From Nitrospirae bacterium CG1_02_44_142 (GTDB lineage: Bacteria; Nitrospirota; Thermodesulfovibrionia; Thermodesulfovibrionales; UBA1546): a DNA stretch of 21,778 nt. A model generated the notes under the pieces. The model was given only the letters and a program-made list of their open reading frames with translations. It was not told the origin of the DNA and did not search any database. A program made the position numbers and the translations under genes. Below, one piece after another: positions 1-5,964 of the stretch. The stretch is taken from assembly GCA_001871685.1 (NCBI GenBank), contig MNVK01000055.1, positions 1 to 21,778 on the forward strand. Direction: 5' to 3'. Every line of letters starts with the position of its first letter. Within the stretch, counting starts at the first letter, position 1.

Positions 1-44
1 CTTGTAAGAGTTTTTTCTTCAAGCATCTCTTTTTTTTCTTCCAT
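1..44 (-). CDS. 5' end of an unidentified minus-strand gene (cut by window edge)
   Basis: Reading leftwards from an ATG at 44, the frame stays open to the window edge and gives 14 codons very rich in Glu and Lys (starting MEEKKEMLEEK). A good Shine-Dalgarno, AGGAG, lies about six bases before the ATG. The residues are too few to name a family. It lies downstream of a structured leader on the same strand (72-224), which may belong to it. Confidence 0.55.
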   Translation of the reverse strand, partial: MEEKKEMLEEKTLT

Positions 45-71
45 ACTTTTCTCCTTTTATTAATAAATTTC

Positions 72-87
72 CGGTTTCAAAGAAACC
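72..87 (-). promoter_or_regulatory. Small hairpin just upstream of the left-edge gene
   Basis: A perfect 6-bp inverted repeat, GGTTTC/GAAACC with a three-base loop, occupies 73-87. It lies about 28 bases before the start codon at 44. Together with the hairpins at 125-157, 174-194 and 200-224 it makes a leader with four stems in about 150 bases. I do not recognise a riboswitch class. Confidence 0.35.
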
Positions 88-113
88 ACGGTCAATCTGC
101 AATCTTAAATATC

Positions 114-157
114 CATTAAAAAGAGACTCCACTCCAGGAAAATCCCGAAGTGGAGTC
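114..157 (-). terminator. Rho-independent terminator or leader attenuator, minus strand
   Basis: On the minus strand the arms GACTCCACT (right end 157) and AGTGGAGTC (125-133) form a 9-bp stem. An inner CGGGA/TCCTG pairing extends it to roughly 15 bp around a TTT loop. The stem is followed directly by TCTTTTT. This is a classical intrinsic terminator. It could end the transcript of the small secreted protein (270-554), or attenuate the gene starting at 44, since no other feature separates them. Confidence 0.6.
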
Positions 158-171
158 AAGCTAAACGGGGA

Positions 172-224
172 GAAAAGTCCTTCATAAGGACTTTCCTATC
201 TGAGAAACTGAAAGGGTCTCTCAG
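172..224 (-). promoter_or_regulatory. Two further hairpins in the leader upstream of the left-edge gene
   Basis: AAAGTCCTT (174-182) and AAGGACTTT (186-194) form a perfect 9-bp stem with a three-base loop. CTGAGA (200-205) and TCTCAG (219-224) form a second stem. Both lie between the stop codon of the 94-residue protein (270) and the terminator at 125-157. They could be a processed 3' end or the sensing part of a leader. No known riboswitch core was recognised. Confidence 0.35.
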
Positions 225-269
225 AATACTAAAGATAAAACACTCCGGAATTTTAAAGCTTAGAAAAGA

Positions 270-554
270 TTAAACTTTTGGAGGGCGTTCTTTTTGAAAG
301 GCTGTGATGAATGGATTGAATAGAGGATTAAGTTCAGTGTAGGAACTTATTAATGGTAATGGAGAAATGCAGTACGCGCATTCATAGATAGAAGGCATAT
401 CCGCATTTGCAGTTGTAGCTGAACTCAACGGACTGCAGACATCAACGGTAAAGATTGACGATTGATTGTTGTTTGCGGCGTCAGAAATGGTGATGTGAGG
501 AATTGTTGACGGGATGACAAGAGCGAGCAGTATTAATATGCCTGCTGTTTTCAT
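270..554 (-). CDS. Small secreted protein of unknown function
   Basis: A 94-residue protein with a clear N-terminal signal sequence: Lys at residue 3, then a hydrophobic stretch to about residue 18 and a plausible cleavage site near residues 25-27 (DAA). The mature part is short, rich in Ser, Pro and Thr, and contains a CxxC pair (ECAYC). It ends in a Pro/Phe-rich, basic tail (FQKERPPKV). I recall similar short Gram-negative exported proteins with a Phe-Pro-rich end next to metal efflux or TonB-dependent receptor genes, but cannot confirm this here. It is divergent from selA. No Shine-Dalgarno is visible; a TTGACA lies at 585-590 with a weak -10 just before the ATG. Function unknown. Confidence 0.6.
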   Translation of the reverse strand: MKTAGILILLALVIPSTIPHITISDAANNNQSSIFTVDVCSPLSSATTANADMPSIYECAYCISPLPLISSYTELNPLFNPFITAFQKERPPKV

Positions 555-561
555 AAAATGA

Positions 562-600
562 ATTTAAACCATATAACAGCAGTATGTCAACTTAAAGTTG
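562..600 (-). promoter_or_regulatory. Putative promoter with overlapping dyad for the small secreted protein
   Basis: On the minus strand a perfect TTGACA (585-590) is followed after 17 bases by TTAAAT (562-567). That would place the transcript start almost on the ATG (554). A 13-base dyad, CAACTT-A-AAGTTG (588-600), overlaps the -35 element and could be an operator. The -10 matches consensus at only four of six positions. Confidence 0.4.
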
Positions 601-697
601 CAATTTTAGGTTATCTGATTCAGGAGACTGTGCCTGCCATAGAAAATACATCATGGCTAAAATTGCATTTTTGCGTTAATTGTGTTAGAAAATCTGC

Positions 698-2101
698 ATG
701 AGCGAAAAGCAGAAATTACTCAAGGAATTACCCTCTGTTGACGAGATACTCAAGGGCGATGCGGGCGTCAGATGGTGCAGGGCATATCCGAGGAGATATG
801 TTCTTCAGGCAATCAGGGATGTGATTGATATGAGGAGAAAAGAGATAATGGATGCGTCTTCCACGGATGTATCGGTGGAAGGGATGACAGGCGAGATAGA
901 GATGAAGATAGAAAAACTTTCGGCTTTCAGCCTTCAGCCTGTTATAAACGCAACAGGCATAGTCATACATACAAACCTCGGCAGGTCCATATTATCCGAG
1001 AAAATCCTTGATAATGTAAAAAAAATCGCAGAGAGCTATTCCAACCTTGAATACAATCTTGAAGAGGGCAGGCGCGGGAAGAGATATGCCCATATCACAG
1101 GAATCCTCCGTGAAATTACAGGCGCTGAAGATGCTCTGATAGTCAACAACAATGCTGCCGCTGTTCTCCTGTGCCTCAGCGCTCTGGCAAAGGGCAGGGA
1201 GGTTATTGTCTCAAGGGGAGAGCTTGTTGAAATAGGAGGCTCTTTCAGGGTGCCTGATATTATGTCGTTAAGCGGCGCAGTTCTGAGAGAGGTCGGGACC
1301 ACGAACAAGACTCATCTATATGATTATAAAAATGCAATTAATGAAAACACGGCATTAATTCTCAAAGTGCATAAGTCAAATTACAGGATTTCAGGTTTCA
1401 CTGAGGAGGCTCCTGCTGCTGATTTAAAAAAGCTTTCAGAGGAATATCACATTCCCGTGATGTATGACATTGGAAGCGGATGCATGATAGACCTGAAGCC
1501 CTACGGAATACACTCCGAGCCTTCGGTTCGGGAAATAATAAAATCCGGTGTGGATGTTGTAACCTTTAGCGGCGACAAGCTCCTCGGAGGGCCGCAGGGA
1601 GGCGTTATCGTCGGCAGAAAGGAATATATTGAAAAGCTCCAGAAAAACCCTCTGACCAGGGCGCTCAGGATAGATAAGCTTACACTTGCGGCTTTTGAGG
1701 CAGCGCTTATGGAATATCTTGATGAAGATAAGGCAGTGGAGAATATTCCTACGCTTAAGATGCTTCTCCAGAAACCAGAGAGGATAAAGGAGAGGGCAAA
1801 GCAGATAGCGCTGCGGTTAAAGAGAAAGTGCGCCTCAGGCGGAAAGGCTGCAAAAATAGAGGTAACAGAGGACACATCAAAGGCTGGAGGAGGCTCATTG
1901 CCTGAGATAGAATTCCCGACTTATGCCGTGTTAATAAGCCCTGAGAATATCTCTGTCAACGACCTTGAAGAAAGGCTGAGGAAAGGGACTCCTGCAATTA
2001 TTGCGAGGATTAAGGACCATGCGCTTTTGCTTGATGCACGGACCATAAGAGCAGATGAGATAGACAGCCTGGTGCAAGGCGTTAACGCCGCCCTTTATTG
2101 A
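698..2101 (+). CDS. selA: L-seryl-tRNA(Sec) selenium transferase
   Basis: SelA converts seryl-tRNA(Sec) to selenocysteinyl-tRNA(Sec) using selenophosphate; it is a cytosolic, PLP-dependent enzyme that works as a large ring. The 467 residues match the family length (about 460). The PLP lysine is K294 in SGDKLLGGPQGG, and the substrate region NATGIVIHTNLGRS is at about 84-98. The presence of selA implies that the organism makes selenoproteins; selB, selC and selD are not in this window. The start is preceded by no Shine-Dalgarno, but TAGAAA lies at 686-691 with TTGCAT 17 bases further up, which fits a leaderless transcript. rfaE1 follows after 32 bases and is not functionally related. Confidence 0.95.
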   Translation: MSEKQKLLKELPSVDEILKGDAGVRWCRAYPRRYVLQAIRDVIDMRRKEIMDASSTDVSVEGMTGEIEMKIEKLSAFSLQPVINATGIVIHTNLGRSILSEKILDNVKKIAESYSNLEYNLEEGRRGKRYAHITGILREITGAEDALIVNNNAAAVLLCLSALAKGREVIVSRGELVEIGGSFRVPDIMSLSGAVLREVGTTNKTHLYDYKNAINENTALILKVHKSNYRISGFTEEAPAADLKKLSEEYHIPVMYDIGSGCMIDLKPYGIHSEPSVREIIKSGVDVVTFSGDKLLGGPQGGVIVGRKEYIEKLQKNPLTRALRIDKLTLAAFEAALMEYLDEDKAVENIPTLKMLLQKPERIKERAKQIALRLKRKCASGGKAAKIEVTEDTSKAGGGSLPEIEFPTYAVLISPENISVNDLEERLRKGTPAIIARIKDHALLLDARTIRADEIDSLVQGVNAALY

Positions 2102-2133
2102 TTTTTAACTCCTGATGTTTTATTCTTTAACAG

Positions 2134-3108
2134 ATGGATTATTTTAAGCTATTCAACAATTTCAGCAGGAAAAAGATACTCGTAATCGGCGACCTGGTAC
2201 TGGACCGCTATATCTGGGGCAAGGTCAACAGAATCTCGCCGGAGGCGCCGGTTCCTGTTGTAGAAGTTACCCATGAGAACTTCCTCTTAGGCGGAGCGGC
2301 CAATGTTGCGCATAATATTGTCAGTCTTGAAGGACAGGTGACTGTTGTCGGAATAGCCGGCAAAGACAGCGCTGGCGGCGTCTTAAAAAGCATTCTTGAT
2401 GAAAAGGGTATCGGCTCATGCATCTTTGACGACCGGAGGCCCACAATAGTCAAGACCAGGGTAATAGCGCATAACCAGCAGGTTGTCAGGTTTGACAGGG
2501 AGGACAAAAGGAAGGTTGCAGGCAGGGCCTTTGAGGCGCTTATTGACTGCATAAAGAGCGCGGTCAGGGACCACGATGCAGTGATAATATCCGACTACAA
2601 AAAGGGGATTGTCTCCCCTGAACTTGTGGCGGAGGTGGTAAAGGCGTCAAGGGCAAAGAATAGATTTATTGCGGTGGACCCTAAGGCAGGGCATTTTCAT
2701 TGTTACAAGAATGTCTCGCTGATAACGCCGAATATTATGGAGGCGTCGCACGGCGCAGGAATTGAGATAAAAGACGAAAAGTCCCTGATTAAGGCAGGCA
2801 GGGCGCTTCTCAAAAAACTCCCCTGCAAATCAGCGCTGATAACCAGGGGCGAGGACGGCATGAGCCTTTTTGATAAAGGCAGGGTCACGCATATCCCCAC
2901 CGTTGCAAGACAGATTTATGATGTTACAGGGGCGGGCGATACTGTTATTGCAGCCTTCACACTGGCCCATGTATCAGGCGCGACTATGCAGCAGGCGGCG
3001 GTTATTGCAAATCATGCGGCAGGCATTGTTGTGGGCGAAGTAGGCACAGCAGTGACGACGCGGGCTAAGATTATGGAATCAATAAGGTCCGCCTCAGGCG
3101 GATTCTAA
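2134..3108 (+). CDS. rfaE1: D-glycero-beta-D-manno-heptose-7-phosphate kinase (single-domain RfaE1)
   Basis: This PfkB-family kinase phosphorylates heptose 7-phosphate at O1 on the way to ADP-heptose, the precursor of the LPS inner core. The 324 residues contain only the kinase half of E. coli HldE, so the nucleotidyltransferase (RfaE2) must be encoded elsewhere. Diagnostic stretches are GDLVLDRYIWGKV and RISPEAPVPVVEV (about 19-45) and the catalytic GAGD motif with D269. It indicates a Gram-negative envelope with heptosylated LPS. It follows selA closely, but TTGATT and TATTCT with 17-base spacing overlap the selA stop, so it may have its own promoter. The last four bases overlap the convergent response regulator. 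The 3' end contains TCCGCCTCAGGCGGA (3091-3105), a mini-palindrome of a type also seen in tsaB. Confidence 0.93.
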   Translation: MDYFKLFNNFSRKKILVIGDLVLDRYIWGKVNRISPEAPVPVVEVTHENFLLGGAANVAHNIVSLEGQVTVVGIAGKDSAGGVLKSILDEKGIGSCIFDDRRPTIVKTRVIAHNQQVVRFDREDKRKVAGRAFEALIDCIKSAVRDHDAVIISDYKKGIVSPELVAEVVKASRAKNRFIAVDPKAGHFHCYKNVSLITPNIMEASHGAGIEIKDEKSLIKAGRALLKKLPCKSALITRGEDGMSLFDKGRVTHIPTVARQIYDVTGAGDTVIAAFTLAHVSGATMQQAAVIANHAAGIVVGEVGTAVTTRAKIMESIRSASGGF

Positions 3109-3467
3109 GTAAGGCAGATTTCCTCAATTATATTTTTTAGCGCATAAGGGCTGAAAGGCTTGGCTATAAAAAGATTTGCTCCGGCAGCTAAGAATCCTTT
3201 CTCTTCCTCCGAGGCGCTCATGCCTATTATTGCCAATGATTTTTTAATATAGCGCGCTTTTTTTATAAGTTCTATGCCATTCATCTCAGGCATCATATAG
3301 TCAGTTATAAGGACGTCATAGCTGTCTGTCTCTATCCGCGCGAGCGCCTCTTTTCCATTGCTGACACAGGCTACATCATAGCCATAAAAAGTCAGGAGGT
3401 CATTTAATAATTTCCGAAGGAGAACATCATCGTCAGCGACTAAGATTTTTTTATTATCAGTCTTCAC
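3105..3467 (-). CDS. Single-domain response regulator (CheY-like receiver)
   Basis: A 120-residue receiver domain with no output domain. The acidic triad is D12-D14, the phospho-accepting aspartate is D56 (LITDYMMPEMNG), the switch Ser is S84 and the conserved lysine is K103 in AKPF. Such stand-alone receivers act by protein contact, for example in phosphorelays, motility or stress signalling. No kinase is adjacent, so the partner is unknown. The gene converges on rfaE1 with a 4-base overlap and diverges from the XRE regulator. Its promoter (TTGACA, 17 bases, TATTAT) sits so close to the ATG that the message is probably leaderless. Confidence 0.9.
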   Translation of the reverse strand: MKTDNKKILVADDDVLLRKLLNDLLTFYGYDVACVSNGKEALARIETDSYDVLITDYMMPEMNGIELIKKARYIKKSLAIIGMSASEEEKGFLAAGANLFIAKPFSPYALKNIIEEICLT

Positions 3468-3472
3468 GCCAA

Positions 3473-3501
3473 ATAATACTACTTTAAGCTGTATTTGTCA
3501 A
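3473..3501 (-). promoter_or_regulatory. Sigma-70-type promoter of the response regulator
   Basis: On the minus strand TTGACA (3496-3501) is followed after exactly 17 bases by TATTAT (3473-3478). Only five bases separate the -10 element from the ATG at 3467, so transcription would start at or next to the start codon. Confidence 0.6.
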
Positions 3502-3554
3502 TTCTCATTGCAACCTCTGGTTTATAGACATTTTATACCGCAACAAGCAAAATT

Positions 3555-3953
3555 ATGCAGCGTATTATGAACAGAGACACAGATAAAAGACATATTGGAA
3601 GCCTGATAAGAATTGTGAGGAAGGCGGCAGGGCTGTCCCAGATGGCGCTGGCGGAAAGGGTGGGTATTTCTTATCAACAGATTCAGAAATATGAAAAAGG
3701 AGTGAGCGAGATTAGCGTATCGCGTCTTCCCCAGATTGCGCGCGCCTTGAATATCCCCTTGAGCAGGTTTGTTCTGGATGAAGGAAGGATGATGATATCT
3801 GAAGCTGTCAGCCCCTATGGCGCACTGAGCGATAATGAGATTGAACTTCTCAAATTCTTCAGAAGAATAAAGGATAAAAAATTGAAAGATGGATTTTTGA
3901 TTGCAATAAAAAGTATTGCCGAGTTGTCGGGAAAGAGAGATAAAAAAGGCTAA
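3555..3953 (+). CDS. XRE-family helix-turn-helix transcriptional regulator
   Basis: 132 residues. A Cro/C1-type HTH spans about residues 14-70, with the typical core IVRKAAGLSQMALAERVG, then SYQQIQKYEKG and a third helix region SVSRLPQIARALNIP. The remaining ~60 residues are charged and predicted helical; they may be a dimerisation part. An internal ATG at 3567 is an equally possible start, since neither has a clear Shine-Dalgarno. A weak promoter-like pair (TTGCAA at 3508-3513, TTTTAT at 3531-3536) lies upstream. The gene is divergent from the response regulator and overlaps the end of rimI by four bases. Its targets are unknown. Confidence 0.85.
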   Translation: MQRIMNRDTDKRHIGSLIRIVRKAAGLSQMALAERVGISYQQIQKYEKGVSEISVSRLPQIARALNIPLSRFVLDEGRMMISEAVSPYGALSDNEIELLKFFRRIKDKKLKDGFLIAIKSIAELSGKRDKKG

Positions 3954-4393
3954 AGCCTCAGCATCATAATCACTGCATCTTCTTTCGGCTCTGTGTAATA
4001 CGCTTTTCTTGTTCTAACTATGTTGAATCCAAAGCCTTCATAAAGTTTCCTTGCGGCATTGTTTGACGCCCTCACCTCAAGATATAAAAACCTGCAGGCG
4101 TTTTCTTTTAGTTCTGCAAGGATGTTTTCAACCAGCGTCTTTGCAATCCCCCTTCTTCTGAAATCATGATGGACTGCAAGATTCAGGATATGCCCCTCGT
4201 CGGCAACATGGTTTGCGCATATATATCCGACAATCCTGTTATCTATGACAGCAGCCTTTGGGATGGAACGCTGCTTATAGATTTCATTAAAAAACAATGT
4301 TTCCGACCACGGCGTGCTGAATGAGAGGCGCTCAATTGCAACTACAGAAGGCAGGTCCGATTCCCGCAGCTCCCTTATTTTAAGTCCTTCCAT
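3950..4393 (-). CDS. rimI: Ribosomal protein S18-alanine N-acetyltransferase (GNAT family)
   Basis: A GNAT acetyltransferase that in E. coli acetylates the N-terminal alanine of ribosomal protein S18. With the ATG at 4393 it has 147 residues, close to E. coli RimI (148), and begins MEGLKIRELRESDL, where family members usually start; this is why I prefer it over an upstream TTG at 4426 that overlaps the PIN gene. Visible motifs are ERLSFSTPWSE, the acetyl-CoA-binding RRRGIA (79-84), and YLEVRASNNAARKLYEGFGF with the conserved Glu, Asn and Tyr. rimI and tsaB are often near each other, and here only the toxin-antitoxin pair lies between them, as if inserted. The substrate assignment comes from the family; a related GNAT remains possible. 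Confidence 0.85.
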   Translation of the reverse strand: MEGLKIRELRESDLPSVVAIERLSFSTPWSETLFFNEIYKQRSIPKAAVIDNRIVGYICANHVADEGHILNLAVHHDFRRRGIAKTLVENILAELKENACRFLYLEVRASNNAARKLYEGFGFNIVRTRKAYYTEPKEDAVIMMLRL

Positions 4394-4412
4394 CTCAGGT
4401 TTTACGTCTTGG

Positions 4413-4820
4413 TCATTTACTTTCAAGGACGCCTAAAAATTCAATCGGACTGATAATGTTAATGCCGTGATAATTTTTAAGCGGCAAAATGTGTTTAGTA
4501 TCTCCGGACACAATTATATCAGCGTTCGCTGCAACCCCGCATTCTAATATCCTATTGTCTGAGTCGGCATTTTTTATCACATTTATGCTGACGTCCGGCT
4601 CTATTATCTCTGCAATTGAGGAAAGTTTTATGATAGCTGCGCCAATTGGGTTTTCCTCCCATCCAAATTTTTTCGCAAGCACATTAGATGTTTCTTTGAG
4701 TATGAATTCAGATAGGATTAATTGAAACCTGCCGTGACGGGCAAGGTCTAAGAGTCTTCTCGGTGTGCCGTCAAAAATTAAACCGGAAATAATAACATTA
4801 GTGTCAAAGACTACTTTCAA
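4413..4820 (-). CDS. PIN-domain toxin (putative ribonuclease) of a type II toxin-antitoxin pair
   Basis: 135 residues of the PIN family grouped as putative toxin-antitoxin components. The predicted Mg2+-binding acidic residues are D6 (VVFDTNV), E43 (LKETSNVL), D86/D88 (NADSDNRILE) and D101/D107 (ADIIVSGD); all are present, so the nuclease looks intact. PIN toxins cleave RNA, often tRNA or rRNA; the target here is unknown. The start is a TTG that overlaps the stop codon of the upstream ribbon-helix-helix gene, an arrangement that couples toxin to antitoxin translation. The end of the gene overlaps only the alternative upstream start of rimI. Confidence 0.85.
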   Translation of the reverse strand: MKVVFDTNVIISGLIFDGTPRRLLDLARHGRFQLILSEFILKETSNVLAKKFGWEENPIGAAIIKLSSIAEIIEPDVSINVIKNADSDNRILECGVAANADIIVSGDTKHILPLKNYHGINIISPIEFLGVLESK

Positions 4821-5059
4821 TCTTTAGTCCGTATCTCATCAATTAATCTTTCTACATCGGGTTCAAAAAATGTTTTATCCATTGCCTTTTTTGCGCCGTA
4901 TCTGTATAGATATTGCCACTCTTTTTCTTCAAGATACATGCGTAACGCTTCTCTTATAAGTTCACTTTTTGTACGGTTCTCGTGTCTTGCTATCTTCTCT
5001 GCTTCTCTGACCATCTTGGGAGGCAGCGATATGGTCCATGTCTTTGTTGCTCTGTTCAT
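4817..5059 (-). CDS. Ribbon-helix-helix (CopG-type) antitoxin
   Basis: 80 residues. The N-terminal ~47 residues are a ribbon-helix-helix DNA-binding fold: the strand TKTWTISLPPKM, then helices ending in NRTKSELIREALRMYLEE. The remaining 30 residues are a typical extension that would bind and inhibit the PIN toxin encoded next. A good Shine-Dalgarno (AGGAG) precedes the ATG by about six bases. The promoter region contains a perfect 13-base palindrome overlapping the -10 element, so negative autoregulation is very likely. Confidence 0.88.
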   Translation of the reverse strand: MNRATKTWTISLPPKMVREAEKIARHENRTKSELIREALRMYLEEKEWQYLYRYGAKKAMDKTFFEPDVERLIDEIRTKD

Positions 5060-5072
5060 CTCATTCTCCTTT

Positions 5073-5111
5073 CTTACTTAGTAAGATAGCAGAATGTCTC
5101 TGTGATGTCAA
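5073..5111 (-). promoter_or_regulatory. Promoter and palindromic operator of the RHH/PIN toxin-antitoxin operon
   Basis: On the minus strand TTGACA (5106-5111), a 17-base spacer and TATCTT (5083-5088) form a good promoter. The perfect palindrome CTTACTTAGTAAG (5073-5085) covers the end of the -10 element and the expected start of transcription. A bound RHH dimer pair would block RNA polymerase. The leader of about 17 bases holds the AGGAG ribosome site. Confidence 0.7.
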
Positions 5112-5144
5112 TTATTGTTGTCTGCAGAGGATAGAGCTTAATCT

Positions 5145-5930
5145 TTAAATTGATTTAAGCGACGCCTTTACCTCTGCCTCTGATTTTCTTATGTACATGG
5201 GGATAAGGCTGACAGGCTCTGAAAATTCTCCCGCCTTAGCCTTTTTCAGTCCAAGAACTGCGACATTCGCAGGGGATGGGACTGTTTTTTCCGGAGATGC
5301 GAATACAGCCTTTTCACCCAGGACCTCAATTATCTTATCCCTGTAAAGCGCAGCTCCCTCTCCGGCGAATATGAATTTATCATAATCAGTAACAAGGAGA
5401 GAACTGCGCATAAATTCTTCCGGGCTAACTGAGGCCTCAGAAATAAGTTTTATAAATGTTCCACCTGAAAATCCCCCCATCCCCCCTTTGCTAAAGGGGG
5501 GTGAGGGGGGATTATGTTCATCTTCCCATTTAAATAACCCTGCATAGACCTCTTTTTTCCTTGCATCAAGCATTGTGCAGACGGGGTATCTGCTGTAAGG
5601 AAAGTTCCATGCGAGCGCTTCAAGCGTCGGCACAGAGACTATCGGTTTCCCGGTTGCATAGGAGAATCCCTTGACTGTGCTCAGTCCGATTCTCAGCCCT
5701 GTGAAAGAACCGGGGCCTGTCGCGGCTGCAAAGACGTCAATATCAGATATTTTGACGCCTGACTGTTTGAGGCAGCGCTCAATCTCTGTTATAAGCCTCT
5801 CTGAATGGGTTGTTTTGACATTGAGCCTGCTTTCTGCAATCAGTCCGCCCGATCCGCCAAAGGCGGAGGAATCATCCATGATTGCTATTCCGCCGAGCAT
5901 TGTTGATGTTTCTATCGCAAGTATTTTCAT
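5145..5930 (-). CDS. tsaB: tRNA threonylcarbamoyladenosine biosynthesis protein TsaB, with in-frame repeat insertions
   Basis: TsaB is the ASKHA-fold partner of TsaD in making t6A37 on ANN-decoding tRNAs. The N-terminal MKILAIETS and the AAATGPGSFTGLRIGLSTVKGF motif (about 68-89) are diagnostic. At 261 residues it is longer than usual (about 230). The extra length is explained by an in-frame palindromic repeat encoding a Pro/Gly-rich segment (HNPPSPPFSKGGMGG, about 139-153), plus a smaller palindrome encoding SSAFGGSGG near residue 25. Both fall in places likely to be surface loops. The MFS gene lies 34 bases upstream on the same strand. No clear Shine-Dalgarno precedes the ATG. Confidence 0.92.
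   Translation of the reverse strand: MKILAIETSTMLGGIAIMDDSSAFGGSGGLIAESRLNVKTTHSERLITEIERCLKQSGVKISDIDVFAAATGPGSFTGLRIGLSTVKGFSYATGKPIVSVPTLEALAWNFPYSRYPVCTMLDARKKEVYAGLFKWEDEHNPPSPPFSKGGMGGFSGGTFIKLISEASVSPEEFMRSSLLVTDYDKFIFAGEGAALYRDKIIEVLGEKAVFASPEKTVPSPANVAVLGLKKAKAGEFSEPVSLIPMYIRKSEAEVKASLKSI
5470..5513. repeat. GC-rich palindromic repeat inserted in frame in tsaB
   Basis: The arms AATCCCCCC...CCCCCC and GGGGGG...GGGGGGATT surround a centre TTTGCTAAA, forming a nearly perfect 44-base inverted repeat. On the coding strand it encodes NPPSPPFSKGGMGGF without breaking the tsaB frame. A relative with the same architecture lies in frame in comEC (14809-14855). Confidence 0.8.
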
Positions 5931-5964
5931 TGTCTATAAAGACTAATATATCAGGAGTTATTTT

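Noticed and set aside
1501..1875. 124-codon antisense frame in selA
   Set aside because: A shadow of selA; hydrophobic bias arises from complementary codons of a charged protein.
4394..4426. TTG start at 4426 for rimI
   Set aside because: It adds eleven residues not typical of RimI and overlaps the PIN gene; the ATG at 4393 gives the usual family length.
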